Positions 35,595-45,029 are shown, counted from the first letter of the stretch. The stretch is DNA of 64,000 nucleotides from CAXXFQ01 sp963674475 (GCA_963674475.2 CAXXFQ010000019.1:310001-374000); one strand, 5' to 3'. Program-made: numbers and translations. Notes: generated from the sequence alone by a model not told the origin.

Positions 35595-36509
35595 ATGGCG
35601 CTTGCGGAACTGACTCCGGCCGAGAGCCGGTCTGAAGTTCGATTGATAAGCTCTCCGACGGCCGAGCCGCTTTGGGTTCGTGTGCTGTTGATGGGGATTA
35701 CCTTTTCGTTCTTGGCGCTTTTCTTGGTACTCCCGCTGGTGGTTATTTTTGCCGAGGCGTTGAGCGAAGGGCTTCAAGTCTATTTTCACTCGATGGAAGA
35801 TCCCGATACGCTTTCGGCGATTGGGCTGACGCTTTTGACCGCCGCGGTTTCCTTGCCGCTTAGTACCCTTTTCGGCGTCGCGGCCGCGTGGGCGATCGGC
35901 AAATTTCAGTTCCGCGGCAAGAACCTTCTCGTCACGTTGATCGATCTGCCGTTTACCGTCTCGCCGGTGGTGGTCGGTTTGATTTTTGTAATGCTCTTCG
36001 GCCGGGAAGGCTGGCTGGGGCCCTGGCTGGCGGAACATCACATTCGAATTATCTACGCCGTGCCGGGGGTAATTCTGGTGACGCTGTTCGTGACCTTCCC
36101 GTTTGTCGCTCGCGAGTTGATTCCGTTGATGGAGTCGCAAGGGACCGAGGAAGAGGAGGCCGCTTGTGTGTTGGGCGCCAACGGCTGGCAGACGTTTTGG
36201 CACGTGACGCTTCCGAATATCAAATGGGGGCTGCTTTATGGCGTGATCCTCTGCAACGCCCGGGCGATGGGCGAGTTCGGCGCCGTGTCGGTTGTGTCGG
36301 GTCAGATTCGTGGAGAAACCAATACGATGCCTCTTTGCGTCGAGGCGTTGTATAACGATTATAATTTTGTCGCCGCGTTTTCGGTCGCCTCGTTGTTGGC
36401 CATTTTGGCGCTGGTCACCTTGATTTTGCAATCGGTCATTCAGTGGAAGGCCAAGCGTCGTCTGCAGATGGCCGAGCAGGCTTTCGCGACGGGGGAGGAG
36501 ACGTTATGA
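35595..36509 (+). CDS. cysW: Sulfate ABC transporter permease CysW
   Basis: 304 residues from ATG 35595. The six-helix permease body starts after a 30-residue cytoplasmic N-terminus. LPFTVSPVVVGLIFVMLFG is characteristic of CysW, as is the EAA loop EEEEAACVLGANGWQTFW and the later GEFGAVSVVSGQIRGETNT. It should heterodimerise with CysT. The stop codon overlaps the cysA start as ATGA, so cysW and cysA are translationally coupled. Confidence 0.93.
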   Translation: MALAELTPAESRSEVRLISSPTAEPLWVRVLLMGITFSFLALFLVLPLVVIFAEALSEGLQVYFHSMEDPDTLSAIGLTLLTAAVSLPLSTLFGVAAAWAIGKFQFRGKNLLVTLIDLPFTVSPVVVGLIFVMLFGREGWLGPWLAEHHIRIIYAVPGVILVTLFVTFPFVARELIPLMESQGTEEEEAACVLGANGWQTFWHVTLPNIKWGLLYGVILCNARAMGEFGAVSVVSGQIRGETNTMPLCVEALYNDYNFVAAFSVASLLAILALVTLILQSVIQWKAKRRLQMAEQAFATGEETL

Positions 36510-37576
36510 GTATTTCGGTCGAAAACATTAGCAAGAATTTCGGCACGTTCGCGGCGCTTAGCGATGTCAGTCTCACGGTCAATACCGGGGAGTTGGTGGC
36601 GCTATTGGGGCCGTCGGGATCGGGGAAGACGACCCTGCTGCGGATCATCGCCGGGCTCGAGACACCTAACCCTACAAGTGGGCCGATTCGATTTCACGAC
36701 GAGGATGTGGGGAACCGCTACGTGGGGGACCGGCGGGTCGGTTTTGTGTTTCAGCACTACGCCCTTTTCCGAAACATGACGGTGGCCGAAAATGTCGCGT
36801 TCGGCATGAAAGTCCGCCCGCGACGCGAGCGTCCCTCGAAAAAAGAGATCCAGCGACGGGTTCACGAGTTGTTGCAATTGGTCCAGTTGGACGTCATGGC
36901 CCACCGCTATCCGAACCAACTTTCCGGCGGGCAGCGTCAGCGTGTCGCGTTGGCCCGGGCGTTGGCGATGGAGCCGAAGGTCCTGTTGTTGGATGAGCCG
37001 TTCGGCGCGCTGGACGCCAAGGTCCGTCGCGAATTGCGCGGGTGGCTCAAGCGGCTTCAGCAGGAGATCAACATTACCACGGTTTTCGTCACGCACGATC
37101 AAGACGAAGCGCTCGAGTTGGCCAACCGGGTGGTCGTGATGAACCAGGGCCAGATCGAACAGATCGGCACGCCCGACGACGTTTTCCATAATCCGAAAAC
37201 CGAGTTTGTGGTTAACTTTCTCGGTCAGGTCAACCGGTTTTCCGGTTCGTTGGAAAACGGCAAGGTCTGCTTTTCGACCGTCGCTTGGGAGCCGCCGGAG
37301 CCGGATCATTCGGTTCGCGGACCGGCTTCGGTGTTTGTCCGACCGCATGAATTCAAGGTCGAAAAAAATCCCGGCGACGATCCGAATTTCCGTGCGACCG
37401 TTTGTCGAATTCACTCGGCCGGACCGAATGTGCAAATCGAATTGGAAGCCGAGTCGGGCGAGACGCTCGTGGCCGAGATGTCGCAGGAGCGTTACCGCTT
37501 ACTCGGCTTGGAGCGCGGGAGCGAGGTCTATGTCTCGCCGATGAACGCGACTTTCTTTATGAACGGGTCGTGCTAG
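36506..37576 (+). CDS. cysA: Sulfate ABC transporter ATP-binding protein CysA
   Basis: 356 residues from ATG 36506, which has a strong GGGGGAGGAG just upstream; a longer open frame into cysW is ignored. All ABC ATPase elements are present: Walker A GPSGSGKTT at about residues 35-43, the Q-loop VFQHYALF, the signature LSGGQRQRVALARALA, Walker B VLLLDEPFGALD and the switch His in VFVTHDQDEA. A C-terminal TOBE-type regulatory domain fills about residues 240-356. It powers sulfate import through CysTW. Length and motif set are normal for the family. Confidence 0.95.
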   Translation: MSISVENISKNFGTFAALSDVSLTVNTGELVALLGPSGSGKTTLLRIIAGLETPNPTSGPIRFHDEDVGNRYVGDRRVGFVFQHYALFRNMTVAENVAFGMKVRPRRERPSKKEIQRRVHELLQLVQLDVMAHRYPNQLSGGQRQRVALARALAMEPKVLLLDEPFGALDAKVRRELRGWLKRLQQEINITTVFVTHDQDEALELANRVVVMNQGQIEQIGTPDDVFHNPKTEFVVNFLGQVNRFSGSLENGKVCFSTVAWEPPEPDHSVRGPASVFVRPHEFKVEKNPGDDPNFRATVCRIHSAGPNVQIELEAESGETLVAEMSQERYRLLGLERGSEVYVSPMNATFFMNGSC

Positions 37577-37655
37577 CGGCGGGCAATCAATCGCGTCGTT
37601 GTCGATTGGTTCATCCCACTTTGCAATCCTTCCCAAAAGGGAAAAGGAGTTTCGT

Positions 37656-38243
37656 ATGGCCGTCAAAAAAATTCTGATGCTTGTCGGCGATTATGTGGAA
37701 GATTACGAGGTGATGGTCCCGTTTCAGATGCTTCTGATGGTGGGGCACGAGGTCGACGTGGTCTGTCCGGGGAAGAAGGCCGGGGAGCAGGTTCGGACGG
37801 CGATTCACGATTTCGAAGGGGATCAGACGTACTCCGAGAAGCCGGGGCATAACTTCACGCTTACCGCCGATTTCGACGCAGTGGAGGTTGACGATTACGA
37901 CGCCTTGGTGATTCCCGGTGGTCGGGCGCCGGAGTATTTGCGTTTGAACTCCCGGGTGGTCGAGATCGTCCAGGAGTTCGACGAGGCCGAAAAACCGATC
38001 GCGTCGATTTGTCACGGGCCGCAACTGTTGATCACCGCCGGGGTGGTTGCCGGAAAGCGGTGTTGTGCCTATCCGGCCGTCGGGCCCGATCTGGTCGCCG
38101 CGGGGGCCAGCTGGTGCGACGCGAACGAGACGTTTACCAATGCCGAGGTTGACGGCCATCTGGTCACCGCCCCAGCCTGGCCCGCCCATCCGGCATGGAT
38201 CGCCGCCTTTCTCAAACTTCTGGGCACCAAGATCGAGCCGTAG
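37656..38243 (+). CDS. DJ-1/PfpI family protein
   Basis: 195 residues from ATG 37656, set by an AAAGGAG about 10 bases upstream; the frame stays open further 5' but that part has no SD. The nucleophile elbow is ASICHGPQLL with Cys119, preceded by ALVIPGGRAPEYL, as in PfpI/YhbO-type members of the DJ-1 superfamily (class I glutamine-amidotransferase-like fold). Members are proposed to be proteases, deglycases or stress chaperones; the exact reaction is debated. It lies 79 bp after cysA and may be read through from the sulfate operon. A bidirectional terminator follows and separates it from the convergent oxidoreductase genes. Confidence 0.88.
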   Translation: MAVKKILMLVGDYVEDYEVMVPFQMLLMVGHEVDVVCPGKKAGEQVRTAIHDFEGDQTYSEKPGHNFTLTADFDAVEVDDYDALVIPGGRAPEYLRLNSRVVEIVQEFDEAEKPIASICHGPQLLITAGVVAGKRCCAYPAVGPDLVAAGASWCDANETFTNAEVDGHLVTAPAWPAHPAWIAAFLKLLGTKIEP

Positions 38244-38287
38244 GCGTTTTCTTCCTCTTTGGAGGAGATGCTTTCGTCACGGAATTA

Positions 38288-38327
38288 AAAAAAGGGACAA
38301 CCGCAGCAGTGGCAGTTGTCCCTTTTT
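38288..38327. terminator. Bidirectional terminator between the PfpI gene and oxidoreductase copy A
   Basis: GGGACAAC (38294-38301) and GTTGTCCC (38315-38322) form a perfect 8-bp stem flanked by A and T runs, serving convergent genes. Confidence 0.85.
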
Positions 38328-38349
38328 GGGTTGCTCGCAAAAAATTTGT

Positions 38350-39561
38350 TTACGCCTCTTTCAGGTTGAACTGCGGGATCTTCATCGTTTCGCCGCCCTT
38401 GATGGCCGACTGGTGGGCGACGATCCCCGCGACGGTCATGTTCAACGCCTGACAGATGTCGACCAACGGGCGACGCTTCTCGATGATCGACGAGATGAAT
38501 TCGCAGGTCAAATGGCTGTGCGATCCACCGTGGCCTCCACCTTTCATGTTTGACGGTAACGCGGGGCGGTTGAGTTCGGCGGGGACTTTCGCAAGGCCCT
38601 CGTATTTCCCGTAAAACGAGCCCTTTTGGCCGCGAATCCGTCCTCGTTCACCGTGGTCGCCGGGCGTGTCCCAACTGACCGCCATTCGCGACATGCCGCC
38701 TTCAGACGTGCGGAACAAGCCGATCTCGGTGCCGAACGGGTTTTTGTACGAATTGTTTTCCGGCTTGAGCCAATCGAGAGTGCTTGGTATCCCAAGACAC
38801 GAGACCTCGGTGAAACTGCCGCCGGTCACGCTGACGTAATAGGCGTTGGAGTGGGTCGGATAAAATTGCGGTGGCAGGCCATCACGCCAACCTTGGTATG
38901 AAGGAATCGCTTTGTCGCAATAGTGATAGTACTCGCCTTCACTGTAGACCAGTTTGCCGAGGCCACCGGCCTGATAAATTTGACGCATCGCGTGCAGGTC
39001 GGCCCGGTAAGCGCTGGTCTCGTACATCATGTAGTTGAGCCCGGAGTTTTGGACCGTTTCGAAGAGTTTATGGGCATCATCCACCGAACCAAGAACCGCC
39101 GGAACGGCCGAGGCGACGTGCTTGCCCCGTTTGAGTGCCTCGATGGCCAGTCGACAATGGCTGGCGGCGTCGGTCGCGATGAACACGGCTTCGATCGAAT
39201 CGTCTTTGAACATCTCCTCGGCCGACGGATACTTCTTTTCGCAACGACAGGTCTTGGCCAGAGTGTCGCAATTCTTGGGGATCAGGTCGGTGACCGCGAC
39301 CACTTCGACATTGGGATGATCTTGGAAGCCGAACTGGGCGCCGAATCGGCAGACTCCATATCCGGCGATGCCGACACGAACCTTGCGATCGGTCGGGAGG
39401 ACCCAACTTTCTTTTTGGCTATAGACGCCATTGCCGGTGTCGTCGAAGCCGACGATTTTAGGCGCTTCGGCGGCCAGCGTTTTGCCGGTAAGTCCCAACG
39501 CGGCGGTGGCGAGGCCGATGTTTTTGAGGAAATCACGACGGGGCAATGAGGAGTTCGACAT
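38350..39561 (-). CDS. Gfo/Idh/MocA family oxidoreductase with Tat signal, copy A
   Basis: 403 residues from ATG 39561, which has AGGAG 10 bases upstream. The N-terminus carries a twin-arginine export signal (LPRRDFLKNIGLATAALGL). The Rossmann fold starts at about residue 57 with VRVGIAGYGVCRFGAQFG and the family's ATDAASHCRLAIEALKRGKH block is clear; a C-terminal alpha/beta domain follows. These enzymes use a tightly held NAD(P) to oxidise or reduce sugars or related polyols, and planctomycetes have many exported ones. The substrate is unknown. A nearly identical gene lies directly upstream with the same promoter and terminator. Confidence 0.88.
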   Translation of the reverse strand: MSNSSLPRRDFLKNIGLATAALGLTGKTLAAEAPKIVGFDDTGNGVYSQKESWVLPTDRKVRVGIAGYGVCRFGAQFGFQDHPNVEVVAVTDLIPKNCDTLAKTCRCEKKYPSAEEMFKDDSIEAVFIATDAASHCRLAIEALKRGKHVASAVPAVLGSVDDAHKLFETVQNSGLNYMMYETSAYRADLHAMRQIYQAGGLGKLVYSEGEYYHYCDKAIPSYQGWRDGLPPQFYPTHSNAYYVSVTGGSFTEVSCLGIPSTLDWLKPENNSYKNPFGTEIGLFRTSEGGMSRMAVSWDTPGDHGERGRIRGQKGSFYGKYEGLAKVPAELNRPALPSNMKGGGHGGSHSHLTCEFISSIIEKRRPLVDICQALNMTVAGIVAHQSAIKGGETMKIPQFNLKEA

Positions 39562-39630
39562 GGTTGGAAAGCTCCTGTGGTCCAATTCTCAACAGTGGTG
39601 AGAGGGGAGGGGGGTAAATTGATATGTTTG

Positions 39631-39659
39631 AGGATAACAAAAGAGTTTCCGAGAATCAA
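39631..39659 (-). promoter_or_regulatory. Predicted promoter of oxidoreductase copy A
   Basis: On the reverse strand TTGATT is followed after 17 bases by TATCCT. The same arrangement is kept in front of copy B, which supports function. Confidence 0.5.
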
Positions 39660-39794
39660 GGGTTTTGTCTTGCCAAGAGGTAGATAGCCTATACCTGGGA
39701 ACTATTAGGTATTTTTTGATGGAGGCTGTGTCTGGTAGTTGGTTCTCTATGGCCTTTTTCGACAGGCTGCGAGAAGGTTCTCTTGCATTGAAGA

Positions 39795-39834
39795 AAAAAA
39801 GGACAACCGCAGCAGTGGCAGTTGTCCCTTTTTT
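39795..39834. terminator. Terminator of oxidoreductase copy B
   Basis: AGGACAAC (39800-39807) and GTTGTCC (39821-39827) with flanking A and T runs. It is the same hairpin as at 38288-38327 with small changes, i.e. part of the duplicated unit. Confidence 0.75.
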
Positions 39835-39856
39835 TGGTTGTCGGCAAAAAATTTGC

Positions 39857-41083
39857 TTACGCCTCTTTCAGGTTGAACTGCGGGATCTTCATCGTTTCGC
39901 CGCCCTTGATGGCCGACTGGTGGGCGACGATTCCCGCGACGGTCATGTTCAACGCCTGCGTGATGTCGACCAGCGGGCGACGTTTCTCGATGATCGACGA
40001 GATGAATTCACAGGTCAAATGGCCGTGTGATCCGCCGTGGCCTCCACCTTTCATGCTTGACGGCAGCGCGGGGCGATTGACTTCGGCGGGGACTTTCGCG
40101 AGGCCCTCGTATTTCCCGTAAAACGAGCCCTTCTGGCCGCGAATCCGTCCTCGTTCGCCGTGGTCGCCGGGCGTGTCCCAGCTGCACGTCATGCGCGACA
40201 TGCCGCCTTCGGACGTGCGGAACAGGGCGATCTCGGTGCCGAACGGGTTTTGGTACGGGTTGTTTTCCGGCTTGAGGCGATCGAGAATGCTCGGCATGCC
40301 AAGGCACGAGACCTGGGTGAAACTACCGCCGGTCACGCTGACGTAATAGGCACTCGAGTGGGTCGGGTAATACAGCGGAGGACATCCGTCGCGCCACCCT
40401 TTGTAGGAAGCCATGTTTTTTTCGATATAGTGATAATATTCCCCTTCGCTGTAGACCAGTTTTCCGAAGCCGCCAGCCTGGTAAATCCGACGCATTGCGT
40501 GCAGGTCGGCCCGGTACGTGCTGGTTTCGTACATCATGTAGTTCAGGCCCGAGTCTTGGACCGCTTCGAAAAGTTCAAACGCGTCGTCTACCGATCCCCA
40601 AACCGCCGGAACGGCCGAGGCGACGTGCTTGCCCCGTTTGAGTGCCTCGATGGCGAGTCGACAATGGCTGGCGGCGTCGGTCGCGATGAACACGGCTTCG
40701 ATCGAATCGTCTTTGAACATCTCTTCGGCCGACGGATACTTCTTTTCGCAACGGCATTCTTTGGCCAGGCCATCGCAATTTTTGGGGATCAAATCGGTGA
40801 CCGCAACCACCTCGACATTGGGATGGTCTTGGAGGCCGAATCTTGCACCGAATCGGCAGACCCCGTAACCGGCGATGCCGACACGAACCTTGCGATCGGT
40901 CGGGAGGACCCAGCTTTCTTTTTGGCTATAGACGCCGTTGCCGGTGTCGTCGAAGCCGACGATCTTAGGCGTTTCGGCTGCTATCGCTTTTCCGGTAAGT
41001 CCCAACGCCGCGCCGGCGATGCCGACGGTTTTGAGAAAATCACGACGGGGCAGGGCCGAATTTGATTTGGGTAGGTTCGACAT
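39857..41083 (-). CDS. Gfo/Idh/MocA family oxidoreductase with Tat signal, copy B
   Basis: 408 residues from ATG 41083 (AGGAG 10 bases upstream). It differs from copy A mainly by five extra residues before the Tat motif (LPRRDFLKTVGIAGAALGL) and by scattered substitutions; most of the protein is identical by eye, including the Rossmann block VRVGIAGYGVCRFGARFG. Substitutions cluster in a few regions (for example YIEKNMASYKG versus YCDKAIPSYQG near residue 230), which could alter substrate choice. Copies A and B form a tandem duplication that includes promoter and terminator. Confidence 0.88.
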   Translation of the reverse strand: MSNLPKSNSALPRRDFLKTVGIAGAALGLTGKAIAAETPKIVGFDDTGNGVYSQKESWVLPTDRKVRVGIAGYGVCRFGARFGLQDHPNVEVVAVTDLIPKNCDGLAKECRCEKKYPSAEEMFKDDSIEAVFIATDAASHCRLAIEALKRGKHVASAVPAVWGSVDDAFELFEAVQDSGLNYMMYETSTYRADLHAMRRIYQAGGFGKLVYSEGEYYHYIEKNMASYKGWRDGCPPLYYPTHSSAYYVSVTGGSFTQVSCLGMPSILDRLKPENNPYQNPFGTEIALFRTSEGGMSRMTCSWDTPGDHGERGRIRGQKGSFYGKYEGLAKVPAEVNRPALPSSMKGGGHGGSHGHLTCEFISSIIEKRRPLVDITQALNMTVAGIVAHQSAIKGGETMKIPQFNLKEA

Positions 41084-41150
41084 GGTCGGAAAACTCCTGT
41101 GGTCCAATTCTCAAGTGGTGAGAGGGGAGGGGTTTAAGTTGATATATTCG

Positions 41151-41179
41151 AGAATAACAAAAGTGTTTCCGAGAATCAA
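41151..41179 (-). promoter_or_regulatory. Predicted promoter of oxidoreductase copy B
   Basis: On the reverse strand TTGATT, 17-base spacer, TATTCT, about 68 bases before the start codon. It is conserved with the copy A promoter. Confidence 0.5.
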
Positions 41180-41262
41180 GGGTTTTGTCAAAGGAAACCG
41201 TTGTGGAAAAGAGACGAAATGAGCGAGTGTGCTGCTAACTTATTTCCGCAAGGGGGGTGTTG

Positions 41263-41291
41263 TTTTGTTTAGAACGGGAATCGACTATAAT
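41263..41291 (+). promoter_or_regulatory. Predicted promoter of the DUF58/transglutaminase pair
   Basis: A consensus -10 TATAAT at 41286-41291, preceded at 17 bases by a T-rich hexamer TTTTGT. It lies about 100 bases before the DUF58 start. Confidence 0.4.
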
Positions 41292-41394
41292 GGGGCCTCT
41301 CTCTTCCCTTTTCGCAAAACGGTAGGCAAAGGGCCTGACGTCGGTGGGAGAAGCGGTTGAGGCTGTCAAAAAAAGATCCGATGGCTTGAGTGTC

Positions 41395-42663
41395 ATGCGT
41401 TTATTTCCAAACGGGGTTCGTCATCCAAAGCCAAGCTCCGTCTCGACCAAGCGAAAAACGTCCGAAGTTGCTACCGGGAAGGCCCGAGCGTCTCGGGAAC
41501 TGGGCTATTTTTTGGCCGTCTTGGCGGTGGTCATCGGCGGGGCGATGTTGCGTCAGGTCAATCTGCTTTATGTCGTCGCCGGGTTGTTGGTTGGCCCGAT
41601 TTTGATCAACTGGCGTCTGGTTCATGTCTCTTTGCGCGGGCTTTCGTTGCAAAGAAAGGTGCCTCGCGAAGTCTGCGCCGATGACCTGTTGGTCGTGCAG
41701 CTGCGGTTATCGAACTTGCGTCGTCGTCTTCACGGGTGGGGACTCACGGTTGAAGATCCGATTCGACGCAGCGGGAACGAAATGGCCCGCGCGGTGGTTT
41801 CGTTCCCCTATCTGGAATGTGGCACGGTTGAAGAGGGAATTTATCGTGGTCGGTTGGTCGATCGAGGCGCTTATGAGATAGGTCCGGCGGTGGTCCGGTC
41901 TCGCTTCCCGTTTGGTTTGTTGGAATGTTCCAAATCGCTGGGCCAGGAGGACGAATTGCTCGTCTTTCCCCGCTTGGGGAAACTTTCGACCGGCTGGCTG
42001 AGTCGACAGCTCGAAGCGTTTGAGGGTTCCCAACGGCACTTGGGGCGTCAGAGTCGGATTGAAGGGGAGTTTTTCGGCGTTAGAAATTGGCGAGATGGAG
42101 ACACGTGTCGAGCGATTCATGCGAGGAGTTCGGCCCGCCGCGCCGCGCCGGTCGTGCGCCAGTTCGAGCAGACGTACAATCGGGATGTCGCCTTGTTGAT
42201 CGATCTTTGGAGTCCCCGTGTGGACCAGAACGGTTCGCTTCCTGATTCCCATCCCGATGCCCCGCGGATCGAAACGGCCATCAGCTTTGCCGCTACCGTG
42301 GTGGCCGATCTCTGTCGGCGTGGAGGGGCCAAACTTTGGGTTGCCACGACGCATGATCCGGAAAAAATGCACGCCGGTTTGTCTTCCGCCGGACTGATGC
42401 AAGAGGTGATGCGCGAGTTGGCTTTGGTCCAGACGCATCCGGAGGACCGGCTCGACCGGGCGTTTTGTCAAATGGCTGACCGGATCGAACCGGGGATCGA
42501 CTTTATTGTGGTGGGGCCGCGACGGATCGACCTACACGACTCGGAACGTCTTCCTTCGTTTTCGAAAAATGCTTCGCGACGCGCCGTTGCTCGCTCCGTC
42601 CGAACGGTTGACACTTCGGATGAGAGTCTTGATCGCATTTTTCGCGTGACCAGGGAGGAGTAA
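41395..42663 (+). CDS. DUF58 domain membrane protein
   Basis: 422 residues from ATG 41395; a GTG at 41344 in the same frame would add 17 residues and cannot be excluded. Two membrane helices occur near the N-terminus (about residues 40-75: LGYFLAVLAVVIGGAML and YVVAGLLVGPILI). The DUF58 block is recognised from GEFFGVRNWRDGDTCRAIHARSSARR at about 215-240, followed by the VWA-like strand VALLIDLW. Unlike the soluble DUF58 protein of the reverse cluster, the DxSxS metal motif is not preserved here. DUF58 genes usually lie with MoxR and transglutaminase genes. The TgpA-like gene follows directly, but no MoxR gene is present. Confidence 0.85.
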   Translation: MRLFPNGVRHPKPSSVSTKRKTSEVATGKARASRELGYFLAVLAVVIGGAMLRQVNLLYVVAGLLVGPILINWRLVHVSLRGLSLQRKVPREVCADDLLVVQLRLSNLRRRLHGWGLTVEDPIRRSGNEMARAVVSFPYLECGTVEEGIYRGRLVDRGAYEIGPAVVRSRFPFGLLECSKSLGQEDELLVFPRLGKLSTGWLSRQLEAFEGSQRHLGRQSRIEGEFFGVRNWRDGDTCRAIHARSSARRAAPVVRQFEQTYNRDVALLIDLWSPRVDQNGSLPDSHPDAPRIETAISFAATVVADLCRRGGAKLWVATTHDPEKMHAGLSSAGLMQEVMRELALVQTHPEDRLDRAFCQMADRIEPGIDFIVVGPRRIDLHDSERLPSFSKNASRRAVARSVRTVDTSDESLDRIFRVTREE

Positions 42664-45000
42664 TTGGCCGCTATGGAACGACTTCTTCAAATCGCGACGC
42701 TGACGTTAGTCACTCTCGGGAATATCCTCCTGGGAATGGGGCAAACCGATTCGAATTGGCCGATGGTGGTGCTTATCGCGGCCAGTCTTTCCTTTTGGGT
42801 GACCGATTTAAACGGCTGGTTCCGGTTGAATCGGACCGCGGCCGGTCTGATCGCGATGGTGGCCACGGTGAGCGCTTTTTGGGAAGCGTTTCCCTTGAGT
42901 AACACCGGCTCGATCCTTTCGATCGCCCAGCTTTTGGTCTATTTGCAGTTGATTCTTCTTTTTCAGAAAAAAGAAGTGGCGATTTATTGGCAACTGGCCG
43001 TATTGAGTCTGCTTCAAGTGGTCGTTTCGGCTCTCTTTTTGCATGGGAGCAGTTTTGGCCCGGTGGTGGTTCTTTATCTGTTCGTCGGGATTTGGTTTTT
43101 ATTTTTATTCTTGCTTTTCCGCCAACGCCAAACGGCCGCGCGGAGCGAGGTTCGCACCGTTGCGTTTGTCGCCGATGCCGCGTCGGAAAACTGGGTTCGC
43201 AAGTCGACCGGCGCCCCGTTTGTGAAACAGATTTTCAAAATGGGGCTGACCACTTTGGCCGTTGCCGGTGTGGTTTTCTTTCTTTTGCCTCGTTTTGGAA
43301 CGCCTGCTTGGCGAAGCCATATTGTCGCCCCGGTCGGTCTGGTCGGGTACTCGCGCGAAGTGGAATTGGGATCGCTTGGCGAGACGCTGCAAGATCCGAC
43401 GGAAGTCTTTCGGGCGCGTCTCGTCGATCCGGTCACCGAAAGGCCGATCTCATTGCAGTTGCCGCTTTATTTTCAAGGGACCATTTTGACCCACTATGAA
43501 AATCGACGTTGGTTGGTTCCGAAGGAGCGTTCCCTTGGAGAAAGCGTTTTTTCCAAGAACCGTTTGTTGAAAAAAGCGTTTCACCCGCTTCGCAAGTTGG
43601 AGCGTCCCGTTGCAAAGCCGATCGTGTTGGAGAAAATCGATATCGAACCGCTTGGCCAATCTGACCTTTTTTCGGTGACGCCCTATTTTGTTAAAGGGCA
43701 ACGGCAGAATATCGATCTTGGGCGGGACCCTTGCACTGAACGATTGCAGCGCGAGCCGTCGTTGATGATGAAGCGTTTTCATTATGAGTTGTACACGTCG
43801 GCGTTCCAACACGGTTGGCAAATGCGATGGGTTCCTTGCGAAATGCCGTTCGAAACGTCCACCCTGTTGGAATATCCGAAAGACCTGCTTCCCACACTGG
43901 TCGAGACCGGTCGTCGTTGGTCGGAGGCCGTGGAGAACGATTCCAAATCGCGGTTCGATCTGATTCGGGATTTCGAGAATCGGTTTCTTTTGTCCCAAGA
44001 ATTTCGATACAGCTTGAAAGCGATTCGATCCGATTGGACCGTCGATCCGATCGAAGACTTCATGAAGAGCAACCGGCAAGGCCATTGCGAATATTTCGCT
44101 TCGGCGTTGGCCTTGATGCTGCGAAGTGTGGGGATTCCGACGCGTTTGGTGGTCGGCTTCCGGACCGAGGAGTTCAACCGCCTCGGCGACTACTATCAAG
44201 TAAGACAGCTTCACGCGCATACGTGGGTTGAAGCATACTTTCCGCCCGAAATGATTCCGGAGGATATCTTGGCCGGGCAAGAGGACTGGTCTCGGGGCGC
44301 CTGGTTCCGCCTTGATCCGACTCCGGCCGGGGAAGGAATTTCCGATCAGGATATTTGGAGGAGTACCTTAGCCGGAACGACCGCATGGTTCGATCATATT
44401 TGGGAAAATTATGTCATGGAGATGGACGGCTCTCGTCAACGTCAGGCGATTTATTCACCGCTGTTCAAAGCAATCAGACAGTTCTGGAATCAAATATCCG
44501 ATCGTCGTTGGTGGCGTTATCAATGGGATCAAGTTCGCGTCTGGTTCGCTCCGGCCCGTTGGAATTGGGGGCAATGGTTCAGTTGGCGCGGCGGCTTGGT
44601 TGTTTTTGGAACGGGGCTGTTTTTGGTGGGCACGGTTCGCTGGGGACGCCGGGTGGGACGTACTTTTTTTGATCTCCTCAAGCGACGGAGCCGCTTGATA
44701 AAAAAAGCGAGGCGTGCGGATATCGGGTTTTATCGACGCTTCCAAACCGTTCTGGCTCGTCGTGGTTACGAGCGACGTGACGGTCAAACGGAACGTGAGT
44801 TTGCCCATCGGATCGGAGAGAATTTCGCGAACCAAGCCGAAGGGGCGCGACTCGAACGCCTGATCCAGGAAGTGGTGGCCCAATACTATCGGGTTCGCTT
44901 CGGGCATCACCGTTTGACCGTTGACGAACGGGAGGCAATGGAAAAGGCGGTACGCGATTTGGAGCAGTGGTTTGCTTCTTCCGCTCAATCTTCCTCATGA
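42664..45000 (+). CDS. DUF3488/transglutaminase-like (TgpA-type) membrane protein
   Basis: 778 residues from TTG 42664, which sits five bases after GGAGG; an ATG at 42673 is the alternative. Five or six membrane helices fill residues of about 5-165 and a seventh lies near 192-210. An extracytoplasmic transglutaminase-like domain follows with a complete catalytic set: Cys475 in GHCEYFASAL, His519 in HAHTWVEAYF and Asp551 in RLDPTPAG. A final membrane helix (about 640-660) precedes a DUF4129-like cytoplasmic tail (about 670-778). TgpA-type proteins modify or cross-link envelope proteins. It forms a two-gene unit with DUF58. Confidence 0.9.
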   Translation: MAAMERLLQIATLTLVTLGNILLGMGQTDSNWPMVVLIAASLSFWVTDLNGWFRLNRTAAGLIAMVATVSAFWEAFPLSNTGSILSIAQLLVYLQLILLFQKKEVAIYWQLAVLSLLQVVVSALFLHGSSFGPVVVLYLFVGIWFLFLFLLFRQRQTAARSEVRTVAFVADAASENWVRKSTGAPFVKQIFKMGLTTLAVAGVVFFLLPRFGTPAWRSHIVAPVGLVGYSREVELGSLGETLQDPTEVFRARLVDPVTERPISLQLPLYFQGTILTHYENRRWLVPKERSLGESVFSKNRLLKKAFHPLRKLERPVAKPIVLEKIDIEPLGQSDLFSVTPYFVKGQRQNIDLGRDPCTERLQREPSLMMKRFHYELYTSAFQHGWQMRWVPCEMPFETSTLLEYPKDLLPTLVETGRRWSEAVENDSKSRFDLIRDFENRFLLSQEFRYSLKAIRSDWTVDPIEDFMKSNRQGHCEYFASALALMLRSVGIPTRLVVGFRTEEFNRLGDYYQVRQLHAHTWVEAYFPPEMIPEDILAGQEDWSRGAWFRLDPTPAGEGISDQDIWRSTLAGTTAWFDHIWENYVMEMDGSRQRQAIYSPLFKAIRQFWNQISDRRWWRYQWDQVRVWFAPARWNWGQWFSWRGGLVVFGTGLFLVGTVRWGRRVGRTFFDLLKRRSRLIKKARRADIGFYRRFQTVLARRGYERRDGQTEREFAHRIGENFANQAEGARLERLIQEVVAQYYRVRFGHHRLTVDEREAMEKAVRDLEQWFASSAQSSS

Positions 45001-45029
45001 TCGAATCCACTTCAGGTGACATCCCCCTT

